Positions 27,601 through 38,400 of a DNA stretch of 60,000 nucleotides are shown here, piece after piece. How positions within the stretch are numbered: the stretch's first letter is position 1; each line of letters opens with the position of its first letter. Under the pieces are notes generated by a model that saw only the letters and a program-made list of their open reading frames with translations, was not told the DNA's origin and made no database searches. The DNA comes from Acanthaster planci. Its lineage: Eukaryota; Echinodermata; Asteroidea; Valvatida; Acanthasteridae. The stretch covers positions 1,578,479-1,638,478 of the forward strand of contig NW_019091368.1 of assembly GCF_001949145.1 (NCBI RefSeq), in the 5' to 3' direction. The position numbers and the translations under genes were made by a program.

Positions 27601-30194
27601 GTGGATGTCGGTGGTTCTCAAAGCTTTCGATTGATTTAGAAAAAAAATTGAGGATGATGTCATGTAGACTACGATTGGTGAGGTACCTTACATCAATACA
27701 TATATCTTGTGCAATATACAGAAACATGTAATAACTGCAAAGCCATCCGAATCCATAATAACCGAGAAGCCATCTGAACCTGTAAATTTATGTTCAGGTA
27801 TAATAATGGAATTCCACTGCATCGCTACCTTAAATTTCCAACACATCACACGTGAATCAATGGCTTCATTTCCTCTTGGAACAGGTTTTACTTTCGTTCA
27901 TTTTCAAAGTTTGGTTTGAAAGCAGAAACTAAACTACCATTTAACTATCCATTTACCCTTTCAGAAAGCACGTGCGGATGTGTAGTCGACATTTCTTTTT
28001 AATTAGGGCCGTTGGGAGGCATTGGGAGCTTCGAGTCGTCGTTTATAAGGAGAAAAATCTACATATATTGGAAGAAAATTATGTGTAAAATAGCTGATGT
28101 ACACAACGAAACTCGTATTTCACACAAACTGAAACAAAGACGAATTCACCAGAAGTAGAGACATGGAACAGAGTCTGCATATAAAAGAAAGAATATAAAA
28201 AGGAAATTATGTTATCATTAAAACGAAACAAAAAAGTCAATTAATATAAGCCAACATTAGAGAACAAGGATTGCTGGAATCAAATATGAAACAAAGCGCC
28301 ACCCACAACGATCGAAGGCCAGGTACACATATTCATGGGTAGCCATATTCAAAGTACAAATCGAGTTAAACTGCGCGAGCCGCATGCCTCACATAGACCG
28401 CAATGTACCGTAAGGCTGGCGCTGAAGCGATGTTACGACGAAAACGTTTTGGGTGTGGGTGAGCTTGTTTCTGCATTCAATTGGGGACCCTGAACAATAG
28501 AGGACAATAAGGTCCCCGATTGACAGAGGGTCTCCGATTGACAACTGTGTACAAAACATATTGGTGGTCTTCTAAAAAAAGTTAAAGTACAAACAAAAGA
28601 GGAACAATAGGAGGTCCCCAGTTGCAGGCAAATACACCCTTCGCTGTGTGGGTTGGGGTGGGTGGGGTCGGGGGGCTTGACAGTTCGTCTCTTTTACAAG
28701 CTTAAGGATTGGTCTAAAAGGTACTCCAGACGTTTCCTACCCATACCTCCGAAAGGATTGTCTCCATTTTCTTGCGCGTTTGCAATATTGTGGGGATTAC
28801 CCTGAAACAATGCTTGGTAAAGAAACCTATCGAGGTATAATTAAAAACCCAAGGATACACGTTTTTAAATAAGTAAAGAAATATTCAGCACGATCGGTTC
28901 TTTTATAATTATATATAACTAAAATTGAATCTAAGTACATTTAAAGTGTGAGACGTACTGTAATATATCGCACATCCTAACCGAAAATAAGAGCTTGCAT
29001 CATACATGTGCATCAGATCTTAAAATCTAAAAATCTTATTTTAAAGTTGCAATGTTGATAACTGTAGTTATTTTAATTTGTTGCACATTTTGTTGACTAC
29101 TAAAAGTGTTGAGATCTTTTGTGGCACATTTTGTTTGCGTGAGCGAACTTTACGGAGATCGATAGGCAGACCGCGCGAGTGTTCAAGAAATCTCGCTGAG
29201 CGACCTTTTACTTTCAGGCTTTATTGTATGAAATGCATTAGTTGATTGTCATTTAGTCCCATGATGCACTGCAAACATCGACAAGATTCTTACTTCGTTC
29301 TAGAAATATTGAAACCTGACGCTTATTTCTCGTAAGTGGCGCTTTGTAATATACCAGTACATTACAAAATTATTTGGCTTAGTTCGTGCGGCTTGTTCTC
29401 GTATGTTCACGAACAGCTTGACTTGTTCTTGGGTCAGCCGCTCGAACGCCGGGAACGTACACCCGGTTATTGCTGGTAGTTAATAGTCACAAGCAACATG
29501 CAACATGGCGGCGTCAATGTACGTTATTCGAGAGTTAATGTTTGGATTACTGGGCTGATTACCTTTCTGTTTAAAGAGAAACATTCACTTCTGTGTTATG
29601 AAGAATAATTAATGTTACTTTTGCAAGCCACCACTCTACTTTTTGCCATGTTTGCAGCTGTTCAAAAATCAAATCTCACGAGTTTTTCCGTGTGTTCTTG
29701 TAAAACCCTGACGAGGAGGTGGTGTGTGATCCTGTTCCGAGAACAGCGTTCTTGAGTCGTGTTCCCACCGTTCGAGCGCGAGAACAAGAAACCTCTGTTG
29801 AGAACAGAGCGCCCGAACTCGACCTTTCTGTTTTATTGGAGCACTGTAGGCCTCGATTTGCGGATCCATTTCAAAGACAGTTCTTGTCATGGAGAAATAG
29901 ACGAGAATTTGAAAACCGCCTTCTTTTTTCGTTCTAAATTATTTTGTTTCATATTATTTGTACCAGTTTTCTTCAGGTATCCATACGCATGATCCTGTAA
30001 AATTGATTTTCATTTTGGTTTCTGTCTGTATTTTTCCTCACAAAATCAAAATGGTGCCCCATAGTGAGGGGTTGTGCAGAGTTTAATTTGGGGTAGAAAA
30101 CTGCTCTACCCCCGGTGATTCCTGTACCCCAATGAGATTGTAATTCAGACTATTTAATGAATTTATTATCATTTTTTTCTTTTGTTCCATACAG

Positions 30195-33100
30195 GGATTT
30201 CAGTGATTATGATAGTCACAATCGTTGTGGTTATCTGCGATCAAGGTAAGCGAATTTGTGAGGATCACATGTTCATACAAAATGACACTTTATTGCTTTT
30301 TTTTATAGTGATTTATCACTTTTATCCAGAAAAAGATAGCCCCACTTTGTTTTAAATCCTTCCCTGTCGGTGTGCTTATTGTATTATTCTATCTTTCACC
30401 AAGAGTGCTTCATTTCATTTCCCCCTTTCCACGTTTTCAAAATCGAGTTGTTTAATTGATTACCTCCACTTTTTAAATGATCGATATGGGTTATAATCTA
30501 TCTCTGACGTCAGCGTGGAGAAATGTGTGTTAGATTAATTGGCAAGAGAAGGCGTAAGGGGTTTCAAATTTTCAAATTGCTTTAATACCTAATCCATCAA
30601 TTAAATTCAATTTAGAAGAGATTCTTTCATGTCTTTCTCTCAACTGAAATTAGCTTCCCGAGACTAGGCTGATGTAGATCTATCGCAGAGCGAATAAAAC
30701 GAAAATATATCACTTTAGAATCAGAGAGAGTATAACCGAGAAGTAGGCCTACCGGCGGGGGGAGGGCAGACGGATGTCTCTCCAGTAAGTTGGTAGATGC
30801 TGATCAAAATAGTTTTCTCTCTATAAATACTGTTTGCGTGTCCATCAAATTTTGCTTGTACCAGTTTTACCACCACTATACTAAAGGTGGAACAGGTGAT
30901 AAGAACAATACATCGACATGTTTTTATCCCAGCCCATAGGAAACGGACTAGGAAAGTTAACGTGGGAATGGCCAAGTCAAGTTTTTTTAATTTCGTTTTT
31001 TTTAGTGTGGGGTTGTTACAGGGGAAAGGACATGGTAAAATGGTATCCTTCCATCTGCAAAACAGAGAAAGACCAGAAATCGCGGTTGTAACAAACAGTG
31101 ACAGAGTCGTTTCAGCTGTTGACAAATTGTGAATCCATGAGCACTGACTGTGACAAGAAGAAAAATTGGCAATTTGAAAATTGACTAAAAATAACATTGA
31201 AGAGAAGGAACGAGAAGAGAAAAGAAATTTAGCGTTTGAATGGTAAATTCAACGTTTAAGATATTGTTTCAACAATTTCGAGGACTAAATTGGTTGCACA
31301 AACTCTCCAATTACTTTAAAAATTGTAAATGTGGGATTCAACATTTTGAAATCCTGTATTTGACAGTTGTAAAGTGTAATAAGTGACCGTACATATGCGA
31401 GTGTTGAATTCAAATACGGATATAGAACAACGAACTGGATTTTTTAGGGGGTGAAAACAAGTGCTTCGTTTTGAATGTTAGTTACTTTAGCTGAGAAGAA
31501 GTTGGCAAGCATGGACAGTGTTTGAGACGTAGGCAGGTAAAATGTCAAATGAAAATTAGAAATCTCATGATAAGAAATCTAATCTTTATGACTTCTTGAC
31601 ATCTCGTGGGCAACCCTTCAGGAAAGAGGACAGTGTAATAGGCCTATTCAGGCCAATTTGGTAACTCGTTTACAATGTGACCTCATAGACACAATGTACG
31701 TCAAGGACGGACAATACTTCGCATCGGAAAGGTTTTACTGTGACAGCGGAGTGGTTGGTATCCGATAGAAAGTCGGACATTCGGTCATGCTATAAATTGG
31801 GGGTCCAAATTTGGCAGGTCATTTGCATCATTGAATCAATCTCGGAATTTTAAAGAATGTGTTCTAAACTTACAAAACCATATGGCAGACCCATTCTTTT
31901 AAAAATGAGAATCGCAATAACATTTTAATAATGATGATGATAATTTTTATAGCGTCATTTAAAACTAAATTGTCAGTGACGCTTTGCATTAAAAAATATG
32001 ATAAAAATTAGCAAAACGTTACAACTACGCACAATATATATACAATATATATATAAAATGAGAATCACAATAACATTTTGAGCATGGAACGTCTCATTTC
32101 AGGTTCTGCGCTAAAATGTTACGATTGCGTGGATATCTACAGAAGTGACTTGGGGACCGAATCTGATTGCGGGGCGAACGTTGAGAACGTAACACTCGTG
32201 GAATGCCAACCCCTGGAAAACGATACAGTGGACCAGAATCCCGTTTGCGTAAAAATGGTTGACACGATCACAATAACGGGTAAGGTTATTAATTCGTACT
32301 AACAGTGGCGTCAATCTGTACCGGTAATTGGAGGGACGGGGGACGGGGAAAGGTGGGGAGGGGGTGACTTGCCCGGCCATGAAAACCGGTGGGGGGGTTG
32401 ACACCATAGGACTCTATTATGGTCGATGTTCATGGGATTGATGTACATCTGTATTATACATTCAGGGCGGCATATTCATGGCTTTTCAAATCAAATTTTT
32501 CTTGTTTGAGTGATATTGCATGCATTTTACTCCTTTAAAGTCTGAAAAACTCTTTCAACCCGGTTTGTTTTGCTCGCCACAAAAAATTGGGGGATGATTT
32601 AATAGCCCATCCCCAACCTCAAAAAGTGGGAAGGCAAATATCCCCATCCACCCCGGATTTACGCCCATGCGTAATAAAAAGATCTGTAATGAAAATATCG
32701 ATCCATTGATAACTGTCTGTCTGTGCCTTGTTGCAAGAGGTGGCTCCAATCAGACGTTTGCTCCGACCATACATTGAGCCCCAGAAGAGAAGACGAGTGA
32801 AAGTGCATGAACGAGGGCTAAAATCGCTCTACGTACGTAATACAGAGGTTGATCGAGAGTTTTTTGTGGGGACGGCGCCATACATTTGTAAATTTTCATG
32901 TGATCTTTAAGGGCCTCTCTGAAGGTTGAGATTACAAGTTGGGCCTTTTTACTCGCCCTTGGTAGAAAACTGAATTAAAGAAACGAATTTCCTGAATAAA
33001 ATAACCTTTCTTTTTGCGTATCGCCTGTTTCAAATGCTGTAATTTGCTTCAAGAATGCCAGAAGTGTGCGATCTCTTCTGAAGTTGGTCAAGGCTTTCGA

Positions 33101-33508
33101 TCTGCTGGCCAATAGAAGGGGGGGGTGCAATACCAGTCCTAAAAGTTTTTCTGTTTGAAAATTCAACAACGACCTTCACATTATTGTGTTTAATTAATGC
33201 GAAGTTTCTTTCGCTCAGATACCAGCGAATCCTCAGCCATGCAGATACAAGTAAACCACATAATTCGCGGCTGCAGCTGGTCACTCGAATTCACTTTCGG
33301 GAGCGACTGCTTTTTGACTGAGGAGACCAGCGAACCCTTAGAGTTCTCCGACGTCCGAAGTAACTACACAGCGATTATTGGAGTGCACACGTTCTGCATG
33401 TGCGGTACGGACGGCTGTAATGCGGCACGATCAACGCAGGCCTGCCTTTGGCTGCCACCGCTCGTGGTGAGTTCTGCAGTCGTCTTAAGGATCACTCAGT
33501 TCGCCTAG
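30195..33508 (+). CDS. Ly6/uPAR-domain (quiver/sleepless-like) GPI-anchored protein, 5' end uncertain
   Basis: Three exons joined in phase 1: 30195-30245 (hydrophobic ISVIMIVTIVVVICDQ, signal-peptide-like), 32103-32279 and 33219-33508. The product reads GSALKCYDCVDIYRS, PVCVKMVDTITITG, IIRGCSW and HTFCMCGTDGCNAA, with ten cysteines in the LU pattern (CxxC start, CxC and CN near the end), three N-glycosylation sequons (NVT, NDT, NYT), then a hydrophobic tail (LWLPPLVVSSAVVL) before the TAG stop, typical of GPI anchoring. The last two exons encode 155 residues. Exons split after the signal peptide in phase 1 fit Ly6 genes generally. The true first Met may lie in an unseen upstream exon; otherwise the ATG at 30209 gives a very short leader. 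Function is unknown; family members act at the cell surface, often as modulators of receptors or channels. Confidence 0.75.
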
Positions 33509-33832
33509 CAACAGAAATCTTCGATCCTCTACCATAAAAATAGAGTTAGTTTTCATTTCCAACACTGGTTACAAAGAATTTATGTAACAAAAGCTTCTAT
33601 GTGATGATATTTCAATCAATTATCTTTATTCATGGTAAAGGATTGGCGGACAATAACGAAGATTAAACCACGCATTTTGTCTTTTTTTTTCTCTCAAAAA
33701 TTTTTCAACTGTGCGGCAAATGAATGAAATATAATAAGGCCTGTTTATATGGGTTCATATGCGATAAACCTTTCTTAGGCGATTTCAATTAAGGGTTTTG
33801 CCCTTACACCGACGTATCTTAGTTAACGCAGT

Positions 33833-33960
33833 ATTCTCAGTGTTTGTCGAAGAGCTTGTGAAAAAATCACAAGCTTACTCGGGTGGGACTCGAACCCACG
33901 ATCCCCTGCTTACTGATGCAGATGTCCTAATCACTACTCAACCACTGAGCTTGCCGGGGT
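33833..33960 (-). mobile_element. tRNA-derived SINE
   Basis: On the minus strand, from about 33955 to 33871, the sequence resembles a tRNA: matching ends AAGCTCA / AGTAAGCTT, an A-box-like AGTGATTAGGACA and a good B box in a T-arm GTGGGTTCGAGTCCCAC. The anticodon arm is irregular and a non-tRNA tail (CACAAGCTCTTCGACAAACA) follows, so it is a SINE and not a tRNA gene. A piece of the same tail recurs near 42100-42140. Confidence 0.65.
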
Positions 33961-35310
33961 CAGGAGGCCGATCCGAGTCAGTAGTAGCGGGTACTGCAAA
34001 ATCACTTCAAATCACTTACGCGCATTTTTTTGCGCAACTTAATACACTTCATTTCATCGGTGACTGAAAACTATTTGATATGCTTTTGTGGTTTAAGTGT
34101 AGGCCTACTGAAAAATAACATTTCAAAGAGGTAGATTGTACATGTACATGTATACGCTTTTCATGACAACTGAGGGTGCTCTTGCTATGATAACGTACAC
34201 GGAGGACGCCAGTCTTGGTTCTAAGGCTGCATCCGAATTTCTTGTCTAGAACTAGGTCTAGGTCTTCACTCCATTAGAAATGCGTTGAGACGCGTAGACA
34301 ATAGACCTAGCCGTAGCTCTGGAAGCCCGTTTCGGACACGGCCTAAGACCTTCGCGTTTCTCCTTTTAGCCGATTCGTCTGGTGGTGGTTCGTGTGGCGG
34401 AATGAGATACTGGAAGGTCTCAGAACCAAGACTAGGAAGACACTTGTGCATTTCTTTTCAAATTGTGAACCAAAAATTTTCTCGTTGAAAACACACCTGA
34501 GAAAGGGTTGCTTTCTGGCTTACACTCATGCTACATGTACTAACAAACAAGGACGACAATTCCAGCAGTTTTAGGGCCCACTGAGGTCTGTGATGACATC
34601 AGTCTCACTGTGATGTTTTGCTCATAAATATGGAAATTTACATGAGCACGATTACGAACGAAATGTGCCAAGATTCCCTTTAAAATAGCACACAGACTTT
34701 GAAAATAATTCAAAACATACAGGCGTACAAACATATAAGCGTAGGCTACATTTACGAGATTTTCAAGGGGTTGTGGGCCTGTTTTAAAAAGTTCGATCAT
34801 GTAAACCTTTAACATTCGCTCAGTTCACTGATCAGGCTGGAATGCAATCTAGAGGTATATCCATCCGACCGTTCGCACATGTCAGTGCGTGGCTGTGATC
34901 TTTAAGCCAGATTGTCGGATCAGAGGGTTCCTCCACAACAGTGGATAAAAACAAATTTTGTTAAGCCCCCCAAAATGAACAAAAAATAAACAATAACGGA
35001 CACAGTGCTTCCCACCACAAAAATAGTCTTGGAAAACACAGAGTGATCACAGGCGAATCGGGAAGAAATTCATTCATTTTTACTCATTTCGGGAGGCGCT
35101 CATTTCAGTATCAGGTGGTTTCGACTTAAAGACACATTATGTTACCAATGACTTCTAACGGTTGAAACTGTGACATCTTGTGTCCATAATTCCAAGTAAG
35201 TGAGGTTTTTATACGGCATTTGTCATGATATTCATTTCTGTGTAATCTGAACTTCAGAACTCAGGCTAGCATTACTTATGTAGTATGTGTATTATTATTC
35301 AAAGCCACTC

Positions 35311-35491
35311 AATAATACAGGCGATTCACAATAGTGCGCCTCCAAGAGTTTGGAACGCGTTGGCCAATCACAACGCGCGAAATTTGTTGACCCGTTCCAA
35401 ACGCGCATTGGGTCGACGGATTTTGCGCAGTGTGATTGGCCCACGCGTTGCAAACTCTTGGAGGGGCACTAATGTGAAACGACCGTATTAT
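35311..35491. mobile_element. Palindromic foldback MITE, copy 2
   Basis: Near-perfect terminal inverted repeats of about 47 bp or more (TTCACAATAGTGCGCCTCCA, then AGAGTTTGGAACGCG, against the reverse complement of the right end TTGCAAACTCTTGGAGGGGC). Same family as 955-1150 and better preserved, with arms close to 90% alike by eye. Confidence 0.8.
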
Positions 35492-36028
35492 GTATCAGTA
35501 TTTCTTATTGTCAAATACTGTAACAGATTTTAAATGCATTAGAAGTTTAAAGTCTTATGCTGTAAATCCTTGGGAGTTGATTTTATGTCCTCAATACAAA
35601 GAAGGACTTTTTTAGATGTGACCCGAGCATCTTTCATCAATGATCAGAGGAGTTTACTCGCCTGACGTGACGAGAAAAAGAGTCGGGGATTTCTAATGCA
35701 CATTGACAAAAAGACCTTCTCTCGATTCCTTCGTTTCAAAAAAATTAGTTTGTACATTTCCACCATAGAGCAAGAAACCATGCTTCAACTAACCTCGTTT
35801 ACAGCCTTAAAGTGGTGATTCAGTTTAAGTTTCATATGCAAGAGTAAAAAAACGCATTAATCCTTTGGCTAAAGACAGAGTAACTCACGAGAGCAGTTAC
35901 GGGCTGTTTTGTTTTTAAAGTTTCTCTTACTCATGCAGGAATTCTGTAGTAAAAATTAGACATGAAGTGTTTTTATACGTTAACCAATGACTATCTTAGC
36001 ATTAAGCAATTGTGCGTATAAACAAAAA

Positions 36029-36082
36029 AGCTTTCGGTAACTGAGTACCTTCTTCAGGGCAAGCAAGCAGTTACCGAAAGCT
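36029..36082. repeat. 15-bp perfect inverted repeat with CTGAAGAAGG core
   Basis: AGCTTTCGGTAACTG (36029-36043) mirrors CAGTTACCGAAAGCT (36068-36082). The loop reads CCCTGAAGAAGGTACTC on the minus strand, a word type often seen near the ends of Penelope-like and some other retroelements. The element class is an inference. Confidence 0.6.
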
Positions 36083-36552
36083 CGGCAATCACATATTTCA
36101 GAGCACTGTTTTGATATTATATTCTCGTCGATATTGTTTTGAGTGTGTCCGATGGGCCTTTATTTCATTGTAAGCTGGCGTCCTACGTCCAAATTGATTC
36201 ACTACTTACATTTTGGAATCACGTCTCTGAATGATACAGTGCAGTCAAGCTTCACGGGGCCTCAAAACTATGCACTCTTTAACAGGATGGCTGATGATAA
36301 AAGAGAACTGACTTCCCAATTTTTACCAAAGCATTTTCCGCAACCAAAGACTTGACCGCAGGGGACAAATCCAAAGATGACAGTCTTCGCGGTACGTCAA
36401 AAGCTTGGGGTTGAGACTCATTCTTCTCCACCCATGGATTGAATTAAACGGCATGGTGTGAATTAGCATCAGGGGCGTAAATCCCGGGTGGAGCAGGGGT
36501 GCCACTTGCAAGAGGATTATGTATATGATATGTTCTACAGAGGGCCTGTGTG

Positions 36553-36668
36553 GAGCGCCCTCACCGAGGACAGGTATTTGTTCCTGCGTTACATGCTTGA
36601 GTATTCACTGTTGTACTTCATTGCCATCTAAATCTAAATAACAAAACATGTCCTCGGTGAGGGCGCTC
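36553..36668. repeat. Perfect 20-bp inverted repeat
   Basis: GAGCGCCCTCACCGAGGACA at 36553-36572 is exactly complementary to TGTCCTCGGTGAGGGCGCTC at 36649-36668, with a 76-base spacer. Probably the termini of a small non-autonomous transposon. Confidence 0.75.
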
Positions 36669-38224
36669 GATGCGTTGGCTATGGTGATCACATACATCCC
36701 TACTGGCATCTTCAACCACGTGCAAGCACACATGCGAACGCTGCATGCTTACTAATTCATCTTGAGGTAGATAAGCATCATTACCATCACAACACATGGG
36801 CCCTAGCGGTCCAGCACGATAGTGACATCACAGGAAAAAGGTAACAAAGCTCCACCCTCGTAAAAGGACACAATGTATGACCAGCTTGTATTATAAACAT
36901 ATCAGGTTGCAATTAGTAACATGTCAGGAAACAGTTACTGTCGCAGAGCGAACCCTAGTACCACTCCACTCAGACTAAAAATCGAAGAATTACCCAGACC
37001 AACAGAAGACCAAACACAAGATCTGCAATACATAAAAATGAATTACTTATTTCAAGAAAAAAAATGAACTAAACTAAAGTATTTACACACACTTATCGGT
37101 CAGTTTAACGGGGCCAGTGAGGAAACATAACGAGCTATTCCTTAAGCGGGAAAATGGCTCAAGATATTACATTGCAGAGAAATTAATACGATACAAATAT
37201 TACACAGCTCTTTTAAATACAATATAAATAATGGTGATCATGGAGCAACGGCACGAGGTGAATCCACCGGGCCACCAGAATGCGAGATGGAAGTCCCCAG
37301 GCTTGTTATGTTTCTTGGGTAGGTCCCTACGCACCGACCATCGGAGGGTAAGTGATGGTTGAGGCTAGCATTCATCAAAATCAGGGTCGTAAGGAAATGG
37401 GACAGTAGCCGCCCCGCCAGTAGCACACATAGGGTAGAATTACGGGATACCCTATAATGCATAAGATACAATATTTTCCTCTAATAAACTCTCGGCCTTA
37501 ACATTTTCTTTCAGAATCCAGGCTCGATTCACCGTACTATAAACTGCGGGATGATGGCGAGTTTTCTCTGCTCAACTTTGAAAGGCTACAGCGTCATAAA
37601 ATCTGAAATTAATTTTGCCACGGTAAAGGTTTCACCCCAACTGCAAGAAACATAATTTCTTCTAATTATACAGTACAAGATCAATGATTAAACATGGCAT
37701 AAATATTGTCAAATTTACTCACAAGGCCGTTGGCTAAACCCGGGCCTATCCTCGCGGGTGTGGCGTTCCCGGGAGTTTGCAGTGCGGGTAAAAGTAAAGG
37801 GCTTTAATCGCCCACAAGCGGAAAACACCCCTCACACAGGCGAACAGGGACGTCCACCCGACACACGGCCCTCCGCAGCTCCCAACTCGACAGCCTCAGT
37901 GCTTAAGGATCCTCAAACATCTGCTCGACGAAAGCTCAGCCCGGCGAGACACAGTCACTCCGGCTCCAACACCGCAAAACTCAATTCAGACAAGGTGGGC
38001 GCGGGTTATATACCCTTTCATCTCTTGGAGTGCCAGTTACCCGATTAATACATTTTACATGTACGCTCCGTGGCAAGAACTAGGCCTATATGAACAAAGG
38101 ATACACGAGCCTGGTCACGAGTGCATAACAGAAAGAATCTAATAACTGGTCGCAACCTCCTAAGTTACATAACAATTATCTTTGCTGGACAAGTCCTCAA
38201 GTGAAAGAAATAATCTTAAACCCG

Positions 38225-38400
38225 TCTTGTGACAGTTACCATGAAACAGCCAATGGCAATCCAGTGTACCTGATACGCCTCCAATTTGACCACGCGCTTG
38301 TCTTTTCCTACCTCTTCGACCAGCTTGCCAACCTCAGTGCTGGTCTTTTCAGCTCCTCCTCGGCGTACGCGTACCACTGTGCCATTCTGAATTGTCTGCT
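38225..38400 (-). pseudogene. Relic of a third ABCC10 copy: orphan linker-exon (exon 9) fragment
   Basis: Read on the minus strand this encodes EVGKLVEEVGKDKRVVKL followed by EAYQVHWIAIGCF. That aligns with exon 9 of copy A (DGKLVEEEEQDVGVVKL, VYKAYWNAVGC) and copy B (DGKLVEEEEQVTGMVKF, VYQAYWNAIGC), and the DNA aligns as well. Similarity fades upstream within the acidic part of the exon and stops just before the place where the intact genes have the exon 9 splice donor. No other ABCC10 exon was recognised within several kb on either side, so it is a broken, isolated exon in copy A's orientation. Confidence 0.75.

Larger units (their letters stand above)
23193..30194. other. About 7 kb without a recognised gene
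   Basis: AT-rich unique-looking sequence with short open frames only. Noted within it: the hairpin at 23587-23628, the GACTTG repeat at 24487-24600, and AACATGGCGGCGTCAATG near 29496-29517, a motif often seen at 5' ends (YY1-like, possible start codon) that might mark a first exon of the Ly6 gene downstream, though its phase does not fit a simple join. Confidence 0.5.

Noticed and set aside
29496-29560. ATGGCGGCGTCAATG as first exon of the Ly6-like gene
   Set aside because: The best donor (gtacgt) leaves phase 2, whereas the signal-peptide exon must be entered in phase 1; joining gives the wrong frame. Kept only as a possible promoter mark.
33871-33955. tRNA gene
   Set aside because: B box and acceptor ends look good, but the anticodon arm does not fold normally and a SINE-type tail follows; a tail fragment recurs at 42100-42140.
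37758-38048. 96-codon open frame in a GC-richer block
   Set aside because: Composition is arginine/proline/serine-rich as expected from translating GC-rich DNA; no family recognised and no splice partners.
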